A stretch of DNA of 64,000 bases from the NCBI GenBank assembly GCA_964446115.1, contig CAYUNE010000007.1, positions 1 through 64,000 on the forward strand, written 5' to 3'. This stretch comes from CAYUNE01 sp964446115. Lineage in GTDB: Bacteria > Desulfobacterota > Desulfobulbia > Desulfobulbales > Desulfobulbaceae. The translations under genes and the position numbers were made by a program. The notes beneath the pieces are model-generated. The model was given only the letters and a program-made list of their open reading frames with translations. It ran no database searches and was not told the DNA's origin. Shown here piece by piece: positions 8,244-17,022 of this stretch. The stretch's first letter is position 1, and every line of letters begins with the position of its first letter.

Positions 8244-9173
8244 TCAGACAATGGCGCCGAGAAAGTGTTCAACCGACAACTCGGCAACCGCTCCCTCCCC
8301 CGCGGCATTGATAATTTGACGATAGTTCTTGGAGCGAATGTCGCCGGCGGCCATGACCCCGGGAATATTGGTCTGCATCTCCGTATCCGTGATCACGAAT
8401 CCACCTCTGTCGGTCTTGAGCTGATCCAGCGGCAGCATTTCATTGTTGGGAATGGCACCGATGAAGATAAAGATTCCCGTTACCTCCAGAGTGGATTTTT
8501 CCCCGTTGTTATAGCGAATGCGCAGGCGGTCAACGCCGTTTTCCCCTTCGATGGCATCCACATGGGCATTCCAGAGGAATTCGATCTTGTCGTTGGCAAA
8601 GGCCTTTTCCTGGAGAATTTTGGTGGCCCTGAGTTCATCCCGGCGATGAATGATGGTCACCTTGTCGGCAAATTTGGTCAGGTGCAGGGCTTCCTGGATA
8701 GCGGTGTTTCCACCGCCGGCCACCGCCACCTCCTGGTTGCGGTAAAAGGGAGCGTCGCAGGTTCCGCAGTAGGAAACTCCCCTGCCGGCAAATTCCTTTT
8801 CTCCCGGCACTCCAAGCTGCCTGGGTCTGCCGCCGGTGGAAATGATCACCGCCCGGGCGGTGAGCCGGTCACCGTTTTCAAGATGCAGGGTCTTGATCTC
8901 CTCCGTGAGGTCCATGGAAGTAACCGGCGCGATTCTGGTTTCAAGGCCGAAACGATCGGCATGTTTTGTCATCTTGTCGATGAGGTCGAAGCCCGATATG
9001 CCGTCGATAAATCCCGGATAGTTATCGATCCAGTCGGTGGAGAGGACCTGGCCGCCCAGGGCCCCTTTTTCAAGCAGTACGCAATCAAGCCGTCCCCTGG
9101 CGGCGTACAGGCCGGCGGTGAGCCCGGCCGGGCCGCCGCCGACGATAACCAGCTGATAATCTGTCCGACTCAT
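8244..9173 (-). CDS. trxB: Thioredoxin reductase
   Basis: The 309-residue low-molecular-weight thioredoxin reductase passes electrons from NAD(P)H via FAD to thioredoxin. The FAD-binding Gly-Gly-Gly-Pro-Ala-Gly is at residues 12-17. The redox pair Cys136-Gly-Thr-Cys139 sits in the usual place, and the pyridine-nucleotide fold carries Gly-Gly-Gly-Asn-Thr-Ala just after. Gly-Asp-Ile-Arg closes the FAD site near the C-terminus. It lies 2 bp downstream of trxA in the same operon. The dinucleotide preference was not determined. Confidence 0.95.
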   Translation of the reverse strand: MSRTDYQLVIVGGGPAGLTAGLYAARGRLDCVLLEKGALGGQVLSTDWIDNYPGFIDGISGFDLIDKMTKHADRFGLETRIAPVTSMDLTEEIKTLHLENGDRLTARAVIISTGGRPRQLGVPGEKEFAGRGVSYCGTCDAPFYRNQEVAVAGGGNTAIQEALHLTKFADKVTIIHRRDELRATKILQEKAFANDKIEFLWNAHVDAIEGENGVDRLRIRYNNGEKSTLEVTGIFIFIGAIPNNEMLPLDQLKTDRGGFVITDTEMQTNIPGVMAAGDIRSKNYRQIINAAGEGAVAELSVEHFLGAIV

Positions 9174-9175
9174 GG

Positions 9176-9505
<330 letters not shown>

Positions 9506-9681
9506 GATTGCCTCTCCTTCAGTAGCGGGGATGATGTAAAAATTGGGAAGATGAACAAAAGATCAAACTATTTCTTATTGAACATAAATTTATAATAGTA
9601 ATCCGACATAAAGGTTGTGACAAGGAAAATTTAGTTCCCGCCGCCCCTCAGCGGCGTGCTGAGACCTGCGAGGATTTCGTT

Positions 9682-9711
9682 TTGACAGATAATTTGAGGC
9701 CGTGTTATGTT
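9682..9711 (+). promoter_or_regulatory. Predicted sigma70 promoter of hemL
   Basis: TTGACA at 9682-9687 and TATGTT at 9706-9711 are separated by 18 bp, about 120 bp upstream of hemL. It is the best match in the 328 bp between trxA (9505) and hemL (9834). The rest of that gap is an AT-rich stretch on the trxA side and GC-rich sequence without a gene. Confidence 0.45.
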
Positions 9712-9833
9712 CACCGCATTTACGGCGGAAATTACGGCCGGGCTGGAGCATTTGACGGCGCTGCCGGCAAAAACAGGACGGCGGTGAGCCCCGGGTCACC
9801 AAGAGAGTATCGTTACCAGGAGGAGTGCGCAGA

Positions 9834-11126
9834 ATGAAGACCGAGCGATCATTTGAACTTTTTACACAGGCAAAGAGGGTCATTCCCGGCGGAGTCAACA
9901 GTCCGGTCCGGGCCTGTCGATCCGTGGGATGTGACCCGCTTTTTATTGAAAAAGCGTCCGGGGCGGTGGTTGTCGATGCCGACGGCAACGAGTATGTCGA
10001 CTTTGTCGGTTCCTGGGGACCGATGATTCTCGGTCATGCCCATCCGGCGGTTATTGAGGCGATTCGGCGGACCGCCGCAGATGGCGTGAGTTTCGGCGCT
10101 CCCACCGGTCTTGAGATCGAACTGGCGGAAATGGTCTGCCGGGCGGTGCCCTCGGTGGAAAAGGTGCGTTTCGTCAATTCCGGAACCGAGGCGACCATGA
10201 GTGCCATCCGGCTGGCCCGGGGATATACGGGCAGGAATCTGGTTGTCAAGTTCGATGGCTGCTATCATGGGCATGCCGACTCCTTTCTGGTCAAGGCCGG
10301 TTCCGGAGTTCTCACCCTTGGAATCCCCGGAAGCCCGGGTGTACCGGAGGATATCGTCAAAAATACCATGTCGATTCCCTATAATGACCTTGAGAGCCTG
10401 GAGCGGACTTTACTGGATGAATCCCTGGATATAGCCTGTGTTATTATTGAGCCGGTGGCAGGCAATATGGGATGTGTCGTGCCGGATCCGGGTTACCATG
10501 AAAGATTGCGGGAGTTGACCGCCAAGCGGGATATACTCCTGATTTTCGATGAGGTGATGACCGGGTTCCGGTTGGCTTACGGCGGCGCCCAGGAGAGATT
10601 CGGTATCAGGCCCGATCTCACCTGTCTGGGGAAGATCATCGGCGGAGGTCTTCCGGTGGGCGCCTATGGAGGCAGGGCCGAGATCATGGATCACATCGCT
10701 CCGGACGGACCGGTGTATCAGGCAGGTACCCTGTCCGGCAATCCCCTGGCCATGGCCGCCGGCATTGCCACCCTCAAGGAACTCGAACGCCCCGGTTTTT
10801 ATGAAGATCTTGAGGAAAAATGCGCCGGATTTGTCGGCGAGCTCAAGGCAATTGCGGCGCGATCGCCGGTTGAGACGGTTTTGAATCACATCGGCTCGAT
10901 GATGACCTGTTATTTCACCGCGGAGGCGGTCACTGATTTCAATTCGGCCATGAAGGCCGATACTCAGATGTATGGACGCCATTTTCGCCAGATGCAGGAG
11001 GCCGGAATCTACCTTGCTCCGTCCCAGTTTGAAGCCGCATTTATCTCCGCCGCCCATGACGAAAAACAGCTGGAGAAAACCCTGGCAATGACTGAATCGT
11101 CATTCAAAAAATTGGCGAAAAGCTAA
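9834..11126 (+). CDS. hemL: Glutamate-1-semialdehyde 2,1-aminomutase
   Basis: The 430-residue PLP enzyme turns glutamate-1-semialdehyde into 5-aminolevulinate in the C5 route to haem, sirohaem and corrinoids. Visible motifs are Val-Ile-Pro-Gly-Gly-Val-Asn-Ser-Pro-Val-Arg at the N-terminus, Gly-Ser-Trp-Gly-Pro, Phe-Asp-Glu-Val-Met-Thr-Gly-Phe-Arg, and the PLP-lysine segment Leu-Gly-Lys-Ile-Ile-Gly-Gly-Gly. The start at 9834 leaves 10 bases to an AGGAGG; a GTG at 9825 lies only 1 base from that site and is unlikely. It is followed by the ATP synthase Fo genes in the same direction. Confidence 0.95.
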   Translation: MKTERSFELFTQAKRVIPGGVNSPVRACRSVGCDPLFIEKASGAVVVDADGNEYVDFVGSWGPMILGHAHPAVIEAIRRTAADGVSFGAPTGLEIELAEMVCRAVPSVEKVRFVNSGTEATMSAIRLARGYTGRNLVVKFDGCYHGHADSFLVKAGSGVLTLGIPGSPGVPEDIVKNTMSIPYNDLESLERTLLDESLDIACVIIEPVAGNMGCVVPDPGYHERLRELTAKRDILLIFDEVMTGFRLAYGGAQERFGIRPDLTCLGKIIGGGLPVGAYGGRAEIMDHIAPDGPVYQAGTLSGNPLAMAAGIATLKELERPGFYEDLEEKCAGFVGELKAIAARSPVETVLNHIGSMMTCYFTAEAVTDFNSAMKADTQMYGRHFRQMQEAGIYLAPSQFEAAFISAAHDEKQLEKTLAMTESSFKKLAKS

Positions 11127-11185
11127 AAAAGGATTGCGTTTGCAACTTGAGCGTGATACGTAGTTACTCCATAACAGCATTTCAG

Positions 11186-11428
11186 ATGGAGACGATTCAG
11201 GTGTCGGAAGAACGCAGGGAAATGTTCAGGCAGCTGGCCGAATACAGCCAGGTCGGCATGAGCTTTGTCTTTTCCATTATTATCGGTTTCGGCATTGGAT
11301 ATTTTCTCGACACCAGGGTTTTTCACGGCCGGACGTCGCCATACCTGATGTTCCTGTTTCTCGGTTTTGGAATCATCGCCGGTTTTAAGAATCTCTGGGC
11401 ACTCACAAAGGACAAGAACCTGCAGTAA
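11186..11428 (+). CDS. atpZ: AtpZ/AtpI-family membrane protein
   Basis: The 80-residue protein has two transmembrane helices (about 22-40 and 52-70), with Gly-x-Gly-x-Gly-Tyr-Phe-Leu-Asp in the first and Phe-Leu-Gly-Phe-Gly-Ile-Ile-Ala-Gly-Phe in the second. This is the usual pattern of AtpZ, a small partner of AtpI near Fo genes that has been linked to Mg/Ca transport and c-ring assembly. The start is uncertain: ATG 11186 has no clear ribosome site, GTG 11201 follows a GGAG, and a TTG at 11147 is also in frame. The gene order atpZ-atpI-atpB-atpE supports the call. Confidence 0.75.
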   Translation: METIQVSEERREMFRQLAEYSQVGMSFVFSIIIGFGIGYFLDTRVFHGRTSPYLMFLFLGFGIIAGFKNLWALTKDKNLQ

Positions 11429-11506
11429 TTTTCAGCTAAGCTACAGGGATGAGAAGGTGTGGAGAGGGCTGATCACCAGAGGCGGGACATCGGAGTGGAA
11501 AGGGGA

Positions 11507-11911
11507 ATGCTGCTGTTGCGGTATGTGCAGCGCTTCAATGCCATCGTCCTGGCAATTCTGGTAGCCGGCGGCTGGTATTTTTTTTCGTGGCAACTGGCAA
11601 GGAGTATCCTCATCGGCGGTGCCGTCGCCACCGGCAGTTTTTTACTGCTGCAACGCGATATCAAACAGTTCATGTCCGCCTTTGAAGGAGTCGATCTCCA
11701 CTGGCAGGCGGTCAAGAGGATAGAAAAGATCAAGTTTTTTGTCCGTTTTTACGGACGACTGACGGTGCTTGGTCTTCTTATTTTTTTGATCATCACCAGG
11801 ATAGAAATCGACATACTCGGATTACTGGTTGGGTTGTCGACCATCATGCTCAGCGTCATTGTGGTTGTGCTGGCGAAGGCAAAAACCATTTTCTCAGTCA
11901 AAGAGGTGTAA
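11507..11911 (+). CDS. atpI: ATP synthase subunit I (AtpI)
   Basis: The 134-residue protein has four predicted transmembrane helices (about 11-27, 31-46, 77-92 and 96-115), matching the ATP-synt_I family that helps assemble the c-ring. An in-frame GTG at 11459 would add 16 mostly charged residues. I prefer ATG 11507, which follows GGAGTGGAAAGGGG, because the family usually starts close to the first helix. The gene sits between atpZ and atpB, ending 12 bp before atpB. Confidence 0.7.
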   Translation: MLLLRYVQRFNAIVLAILVAGGWYFFSWQLARSILIGGAVATGSFLLLQRDIKQFMSAFEGVDLHWQAVKRIEKIKFFVRFYGRLTVLGLLIFLIITRIEIDILGLLVGLSTIMLSVIVVVLAKAKTIFSVKEV

Positions 11912-11923
11912 GGGAGTCTCATC

Positions 11924-12646
11924 ATGGAACATCCAATACTGTTTATTTCGATTATTCTTGAAAAACTCGGCCTGCCGGTTCCCCATACCATTGTCGGCCA
12001 CACCTTTATCGAGAAACTGTGTACGCCCTACATGACCTATACCTGGCTGGTCATGGCCTTCCTCGTGATTGTTCCCCGACTGACCATGGGCAAGCTGGAA
12101 ATGATTCCCGGTAAGGGGCAGAACTTCTGGGAGGTCATTGTCGGCGGCCTTGAAGACTTTGTTGTGGAGAATATGGGCAAGGAGGGGGCCAGGATGCTCT
12201 TTCCCCTGATGGCGACCTTTGCCCTGTATATTGTTGTTGCCAACCTCATCGGCCTTATGCCCGGCTTCATGTCTCCCACTTCCAATCTGAATATCACCCT
12301 GGCCATGACCATCATGGTCTGGGTAACCCATCACTTTCTGGGTTTCAAATTTCACGGGGTTAACTATATCAAGCATTTTCTCGGGCCGGTCCCGGTACTC
12401 ATTCCACTGATGCTTCCCATTGAGATCATTAGTAACTTTGCCCGGCTTCTATCACTCTCCATGCGACTTTTCGGAAACATTATGGCCAAGGAGACGCTGC
12501 TGGCCGTTCTTTTCATGCTGGCCGGTTCCTATTTTGCGCCGCTTCCCATCCTCTGTCTCGGGGTGCTGGTATCATTGATTCAGGCGTTGGTTTTCACCCT
12601 CCTCTCCATCCTGTACTGTGCGCAGGCCATGGAAGAGGCCCACTAA
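11924..12646 (+). CDS. atpB: ATP synthase Fo subunit a
   Basis: The 240-residue membrane protein forms the proton half-channels of the Fo motor. The essential arginine is Arg181, in Leu-Ser-Leu-Ser-Met-Arg-Leu-Phe-Gly-Asn. Upstream motifs include Asn-Leu-Ile-Gly-Leu-Met-Pro-Gly near 108-115, and the protein ends in the usual Glu-Glu-Ala-His. It is 12 bp downstream of atpI and 64 bp upstream of atpE. Subunits b, delta and the F1 set are not in the window, so the ATP synthase genes are split between at least two loci. Confidence 0.95.
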   Translation: MEHPILFISIILEKLGLPVPHTIVGHTFIEKLCTPYMTYTWLVMAFLVIVPRLTMGKLEMIPGKGQNFWEVIVGGLEDFVVENMGKEGARMLFPLMATFALYIVVANLIGLMPGFMSPTSNLNITLAMTIMVWVTHHFLGFKFHGVNYIKHFLGPVPVLIPLMLPIEIISNFARLLSLSMRLFGNIMAKETLLAVLFMLAGSYFAPLPILCLGVLVSLIQALVFTLLSILYCAQAMEEAH

Positions 12647-12689
12647 GCATATAATATTGTTCCGTCACAACGGAAGAAGGCCCATATAA

Positions 12690-12971
<282 letters not shown>

Positions 12972-13013
12972 AAAGAGTATCGCAGTTACAAAGAAAGGGT
13001 AGATACCCACCGG

Positions 13014-13043
13014 AAGGGCTGCAGTTGCTGCAGCCCTTTTTTT
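13014..13043 (+). terminator. Rho-independent terminator after atpE
   Basis: An 11-bp perfect stem (AAGGGCTGCAG paired with CTGCAGCCCTT) with a 3-base loop runs directly into a T tract, 43 bp after the atpE stop. It ends the atpZIBE transcript and separates it from rimO. Confidence 0.9.
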
Positions 13044-13081
13044 ATCGAGACAACCCCCCTGTTGCCTTGGAACCGAAGACA

Positions 13082-14461
13082 ATGAAAACTCTGCATATGG
13101 TCAGTCTCGGCTGCCCGAAAAACCTTGTTGATTCCGAGGTCATGCTTGGAGTGCTTACCGGTTATGGAATGCGGGTAGTTCAGGAACCGGCGGAAGCGGA
13201 CGTGCTCCTGGTCAACACCTGCGGTTTTATCCGTTCCGCTGTTGAGGAGTCCATAGATGAGATCCTCGGTCTGGCTGCCTTCAAAAAAAAGGGCGGGGAT
13301 AAGCTGCTCGTTGTCACCGGTTGCCTTGTCCAGCGGTATGGAAAGCGGTTGCGGGAAGAGTTGCCGGAGGTGGATCTCTTTGTCGGCACCGACGAATATG
13401 ATCGCATCGACAAATTGCTCGAAAGGGTCCTCCACGGGAACAGACCGCTGGTCACGGTTGGCTCCCGACCCACCGGAATCATGGACAGCAGGGTGGCCAG
13501 GCGCGCGGCAACTCCCCCCCACCGCAGCTACCTGAAGGTGACGGAAGGATGTGATAACCGCTGCACCTATTGTCTGATTCCCAGGTTGCGCGGGCCATTG
13601 CGTAGCCGGAGCATCGACGATCTGGTGGTTGAAGCAGTGCGCCTGGAAGCCGCGGGGGTCAAAGAGCTGACGTTGATCGCCCAGGATCTGACCGCCTATG
13701 GCGATGATTCCGGCGGCGGGGAGAGACTGCCTCTGCTCCTTGAGGCGCTTCATCAGCGGACTGCCATCCCCTGGCTACGGCTTTTGTACCTGTATCCGGA
13801 CAAAATTACCCGGGAACTGCTGTCCGTCATTGCCGCATCTCCCCGGATTCTCCCCTATTTCGATATTCCCATCCAGCATGTGAGCTCCCGGGTGCTGAGG
13901 AGGATGAACCGCCGGTATGACCGCTCCACCCTGGAGAGACTTCTGCAGACAATCAGAGAGCTTCTGCCGGAAGCCGCTCTGAGAACCACCCTGATGGTTG
14001 GGTTTCCCGGCGAAACAGAGGAGGATTTCAATGAACTGGTCGATTTTCTGCGGATCCACAAGCTGGACCACGTCGGTGTTTTTCGCTACGAGGATGAAGA
14101 GGAATGTGCTGCCCATGGGTTGGATGGGAAGTGCTCCGAGGAGCTCAAGGAAGAACGCTTCGATCAGCTGATGCGGGTTCAGGCGGAGATCAGCGCCGGG
14201 CAGCAGCAACGTTATGTGGGAACCACGCTGGAGGTCCTGGTGGAAGGGGTGAGCCGGGAAAGCGACCTGCTCCTTGAGGGCAGAACCCGGTTTCAGGCGG
14301 CTGATATCGATGGTTGCGTCTATATCAGCCGGGGCACGGCATCTCCCGGAGATCTGGTGGAGGTCCGGATCACCGCAGCCCATCCCTATGATCTTGTAGG
14401 AGAAATAACTACGCAGGAAGAAGAGGAAGCCGGGGGTGGTGTGGGATTGCTGCGGCCGTAA
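13082..14461 (+). CDS. rimO: Ribosomal protein S12 methylthiotransferase RimO
   Basis: The 459-residue radical-SAM enzyme adds a methylthio group to Asp of ribosomal protein S12. Domains in order are UPF0004, with Ser-Leu-Gly-Cys-Pro-Lys-Asn-Leu-Val-Asp-Ser-Glu at 8-19; radical SAM, with Cys-Asp-Asn-Arg-Cys-Thr-Tyr-Cys at about 158-165; and a C-terminal TRAM domain (about 380-445). Val-Asp-Ser-Glu and the Thr-Glu-Gly-Cys lead-in separate it from MiaB. The start is ATG 13082; the frame is open upstream, but that stretch overlaps the atpE terminator. The C-terminus has a short acidic Gly-rich tail. Confidence 0.93.
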   Translation: MKTLHMVSLGCPKNLVDSEVMLGVLTGYGMRVVQEPAEADVLLVNTCGFIRSAVEESIDEILGLAAFKKKGGDKLLVVTGCLVQRYGKRLREELPEVDLFVGTDEYDRIDKLLERVLHGNRPLVTVGSRPTGIMDSRVARRAATPPHRSYLKVTEGCDNRCTYCLIPRLRGPLRSRSIDDLVVEAVRLEAAGVKELTLIAQDLTAYGDDSGGGERLPLLLEALHQRTAIPWLRLLYLYPDKITRELLSVIAASPRILPYFDIPIQHVSSRVLRRMNRRYDRSTLERLLQTIRELLPEAALRTTLMVGFPGETEEDFNELVDFLRIHKLDHVGVFRYEDEEECAAHGLDGKCSEELKEERFDQLMRVQAEISAGQQQRYVGTTLEVLVEGVSRESDLLLEGRTRFQAADIDGCVYISRGTASPGDLVEVRITAAHPYDLVGEITTQEEEEAGGGVGLLRP

Positions 14462-14559
14462 AGGGAAGGATGCCGGAATCGAGCCTTACTGCATGGGTTC
14501 CCCCGGCCGGCGTCGGCAAACGGCTTGCCGGAGAGAAAGAGCGGCGGGAAGTCCGGGGG

Positions 14560-14856
14560 CTACTTTGGTGCTTTGTTGCGATTCTGATTCACCCTCTCGC
14601 GCAGATCTTTGCCCACCTTGAAGAACGGCAATTTCTTTGGGGCAACTTTAATTTTTTCTCCGGTTTTGGGATTGCGGCCGATGTACGAATCATATTTTTT
14701 CACCACAAAACTGCCGAACCCCCTGATTTCTATACTGTCACCGCTGGCCAGAGCGTCCGTCATCGTATCGATGATCGTGTTGATAATCGATGATGATTCG
14801 CGGATGGGTAATTTCATCGTCTCCGCCAATTTTTCAATAAGTTCCGATTTGTTCAT
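14560..14856 (-). CDS. HU/IHF-family DNA-binding protein
   Basis: The 98-residue nucleoid protein begins Met-Asn-Lys-Ser-Glu-Leu-Ile. It has the beta-arm segment with Ile-Gly-Arg-Asn-Pro-Lys-Thr-Gly (about 59-66) and Gly-Phe-Gly-Ser-Phe before it. Arg-Asn-Pro-Lys-Thr-Gly is shared by HU and IHF; the early Ser-Glu-Leu-Ile resembles IHF beta, but assignment between the two is not safe. AAGGGATAACAT precedes the ATG. It converges with rimO across 98 bp without a clear terminator. Confidence 0.9.
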   Translation of the reverse strand: MNKSELIEKLAETMKLPIRESSSIINTIIDTMTDALASGDSIEIRGFGSFVVKKYDSYIGRNPKTGEKIKVAPKKLPFFKVGKDLRERVNQNRNKAPK

Positions 14857-14920
14857 ATGTTATCCCTTCTCGTGCATTACCCGATGACCGGTACTCCCAA
14901 ACCGAGCTACCTGATGGATA

Positions 14921-14937
14921 TTTGTGGCCACCACAAA
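14921..14937. repeat. Inverted repeat upstream of the HU gene
   Basis: TTTGTGG and CCACAAA form perfect 7-base arms around a 3-base spacer, 65 bp upstream of the HU-family start codon. It could be an operator or a weak hairpin; there is no proper T tract in the HU direction. The surrounding 14857-15013 stretch is AT-rich and holds no gene. Confidence 0.35.
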
Positions 14938-15013
14938 ATTTTTATTGCTAACTATTGAAATTTAATCAGGTATTTTTCGGATTGTAAAGGGAAATAATGA
15001 AAATGAAGGGAAA

Positions 15014-15724
15014 TTATGAAAATATTTTTTTCAGCTCCTCCCTGGAGATGTATCTGTATTGTCCCGGACGCAGATTACCCAGGCGCAGGTTGCCGTAGGC
15101 CGTACGTTTTAACGACAGAACAGGGTGATTGATAGCCGCCATCATTTTCCTGATCTGACGTTTTTTACCTTCGTGGATAATGACCTTCAGGGTCGTTGTT
15201 TCCCTTCGCCTCCCGGCGATTTCAACCCTGGCAGGCGCCGTCCTGCGACCATTTATTTCAATACCCCGCTCCAGTCTGTTGAGCTGCGTATTTCCGGGAT
15301 GCCCTCTGACGACGGCGAGATAGCTTTTATCGACCGTATGGCTGGGGTGCAGAATGCGGTGGGCGAGATCACCGTCATTGGTCATGATCAGGGCGCCGCT
15401 GGTGTCGATGTCAAGGCGGCCCACCGGGAATAACCTGGCGCTGTTGACCGGAGAGTCGAGGAGATCGGTGACGATGGGACGGCCCTGGGGATCGCGCAGC
15501 GTCGTGACATAGCCCACCGGTTTATGAAGGAGGATGTGGATTTTTTTTTCAGCGCTGATCACCTTGCCGTCACAGGTGATGATTTGCCGGCGGGGATCGG
15601 CCTTGAACCCCATCCGGGTGACAACGGTGCCGTCCACTGCGATACGTCCTGCCCGAATGAGTCGTTCGGCTCCCCGCCGTGAGGTTATACCCGCCCGGGC
15701 GATGATTTTCTGGAGTCGTTCCAT
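15014..15724 (-). CDS. rluB: Ribosomal large subunit pseudouridine synthase (RluB family)
   Basis: The 236-residue protein has an N-terminal S4 RNA-binding domain (about 1-60). The RsuA/RluB catalytic domain follows, with Gly-Arg-Leu-Asp-Ile-Asp-Thr-Ser-Gly near 103-111, whose Asp is the catalytic residue, then Met-Thr-Asn-Asp-Gly. Lys-Lys-Arg-Gln-Ile-Arg-Lys-Met and Leu-Lys-Arg-Thr-Ala-Tyr-Gly near the end are characteristic. RluB modifies U2605 of 23S rRNA in E. coli; RluE/RluF/RsuA relatives are the main alternatives, and the S4 domain argues against RluE. Confidence 0.88.
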   Translation of the reverse strand: MERLQKIIARAGITSRRGAERLIRAGRIAVDGTVVTRMGFKADPRRQIITCDGKVISAEKKIHILLHKPVGYVTTLRDPQGRPIVTDLLDSPVNSARLFPVGRLDIDTSGALIMTNDGDLAHRILHPSHTVDKSYLAVVRGHPGNTQLNRLERGIEINGRRTAPARVEIAGRRRETTTLKVIIHEGKKRQIRKMMAAINHPVLSLKRTAYGNLRLGNLRPGQYRYISREELKKIFS

Positions 15725-15814
15725 CTAAGTCATCCGAACACTGCTGCATATAATCAAGCCCCACCTTGCAGTTACCAACGTCGGTCGCCCGCCCGTGAGC
15801 AGTTGCTGGAGCAA

Positions 15815-16072
15815 TCATTTTTTTCCGGAGTGGGGGGAGCGTTCTTCGCCGAGAAAGAGCCGGTGGTATTCTCTCTCGCTGAAATGCTTACGCATGAGAC
15901 CGGAGAGCGTATCAACCAACTGAATGATCTCCCCATCGCTCATCCTCGGAATGAGAGCCGTCAGCAACCTTTCATCGGCGAAGCGGTCGAGAAAGAGGGC
16001 CAGGGAGCGTTCATCACTTTCCCGGTTGAGACCGAAGTAGATATCCTCTTGGGGTGGGGAGGAGTTTTTCAT
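15815..16072 (-). CDS. Small conserved protein of unknown function
   Basis: The 85-residue acidic, helical protein has no signal peptide or membrane helix. The core (about 20-75) is rich in Leu, Arg and Glu, with a Met-Ser-Asp-Gly-Glu-Ile-Ile turn and a Phe-Ser-Glu-Arg-Glu-Tyr-His-Arg-Leu-Phe-Leu segment. I recall similar short proteins in Deltaproteobacteria but can assign no function. It begins 17 bp downstream of yjbQ on the same strand, so the two are probably co-transcribed. Confidence 0.6.
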   Translation of the reverse strand: MKNSSPPQEDIYFGLNRESDERSLALFLDRFADERLLTALIPRMSDGEIIQLVDTLSGLMRKHFSEREYHRLFLGEERSPHSGKK

Positions 16073-16089
16073 GGCTATCCGCAGGCCTC

Positions 16090-16488
16090 TCAGACAATTT
16101 TCCAGGAAACCGTACGGGAGCGCGGGCCATCAAATTCACAGAAGAAAATTCGCTGCCAGGTACCCAGCTGCAGCCTATTGCCGTCAAGCAAAACCGTGAC
16201 CGAGCTTCCCATCAACGAGGCCATGACATGGGAGGGTGAATTACCTTCAAGATGCCGAAAGGGATAGTCATCGGGAACGATTTGCCGCAAGACCCCGATG
16301 ATATCGGACTGAACCGCAGGATCCGCCCCCTCGTTGATGGTGAGCCCGGCTGTGGTATGTGGATTGTAGACGACCAGCAGACTCGCTTCGCCGCCAAGGC
16401 GGCTCACCTCCCGCTGCAGGGCCGAGGTGATATCGATAAATTCAAACTTTTCCCTGCTGGTAACCGTGATGGTGCCGGACAACGCCAT
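16090..16488 (-). CDS. yjbQ: YjbQ-family protein (UPF0047)
   Basis: The 132-residue protein shows the UPF0047 core: His-Thr-Thr-Ala-Gly-Leu-Thr-Ile-Asn-Glu near 45-54, Asn-Ser-Pro-Ser-His-Val near 85-90, and Leu-Gly-Thr-Trp-Gln-Arg-Ile-Phe-Phe-Cys-Glu-Phe-Asp near the end. YjbQ proteins are trimeric, with conserved histidines that bind metal, and show weak thiamine-phosphate synthase activity; the main role is unsettled. The start is 16488; the frame is open to 16611, but that part overlaps the neighbouring lipoprotein gene and has no family match. It is followed by the small conserved protein. Confidence 0.88.
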   Translation of the reverse strand: MALSGTITVTSREKFEFIDITSALQREVSRLGGEASLLVVYNPHTTAGLTINEGADPAVQSDIIGVLRQIVPDDYPFRHLEGNSPSHVMASLMGSSVTVLLDGNRLQLGTWQRIFFCEFDGPRSRTVSWKIV

Positions 16489-16508
16489 GTCGGTCTCTGC
16501 CGGATACG

Positions 16509-16970
16509 TTATTTCTGCAGCACCCAGCGGCCGGAATTGTCCCGGCAGGCGGTGGTATAGGTCTTTTCGGGTTTGCCGTTGATCACGGCGACGATCTCGG
16601 CTTCCCGGCAAACGGTCTGGGTCTTTGGTAAGGTATAGGCCGGTTTCGGCGTCACCCGAAACTGATTGCCGGTATCGGGATTGACCCAGGCGCTGGGCGT
16701 CCCCGAAACTCCCCTTTCAAAGACGTGATTGATCTGCTGCCGGTCATATTTGTCCATTTCATTGCCGAGAATGTAGCCCAGCAACCCCCCTGCCGCCGCT
16801 CCTATAAGAGTGGCCTCGGTATCGTGGCCGATGGCCTGGCCGATAATTGCGCCCACGGCCGCACCGGTTCCGGCGCCGACCTGGCCCTTGCGTCCTTTCT
16901 GTACCTGCATTTCAGCGCAGGCGGCAAGTAAGAGGCTTGTTGCCAGCATAAGCGGGATAATCTGTTTCAT
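16509..16970 (-). CDS. Glycine-zipper 2TM outer-membrane lipoprotein
   Basis: The 153-residue precursor has a lipoprotein signal peptide ending in the lipobox Leu-Ala-Ala-Cys near residue 18. A glycine-zipper region of Gly-x-x-x-Gly repeats follows (about 30-70), including Gly-Ala-Gly-Thr-Gly-Ala-Ala-Val-Gly, and then a soluble tail with Cys-Arg-Glu and Cys-Arg-Asp. This is the Rickettsia 17-kDa antigen/SlyB-type group, thought to sit in the outer membrane. An AGGAGG before 16970 fixes the start. The gene follows rmuC by 52 bp on the same strand. Confidence 0.85.
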   Translation of the reverse strand: MKQIIPLMLATSLLLAACAEMQVQKGRKGQVGAGTGAAVGAIIGQAIGHDTEATLIGAAAGGLLGYILGNEMDKYDRQQINHVFERGVSGTPSAWVNPDTGNQFRVTPKPAYTLPKTQTVCREAEIVAVINGKPEKTYTTACRDNSGRWVLQK

Positions 16971-17022
16971 GGCGACCTCCTTGAAAGACAAAGGTTGTGT
17001 GAGTGGATCAACGGGTATCGGT

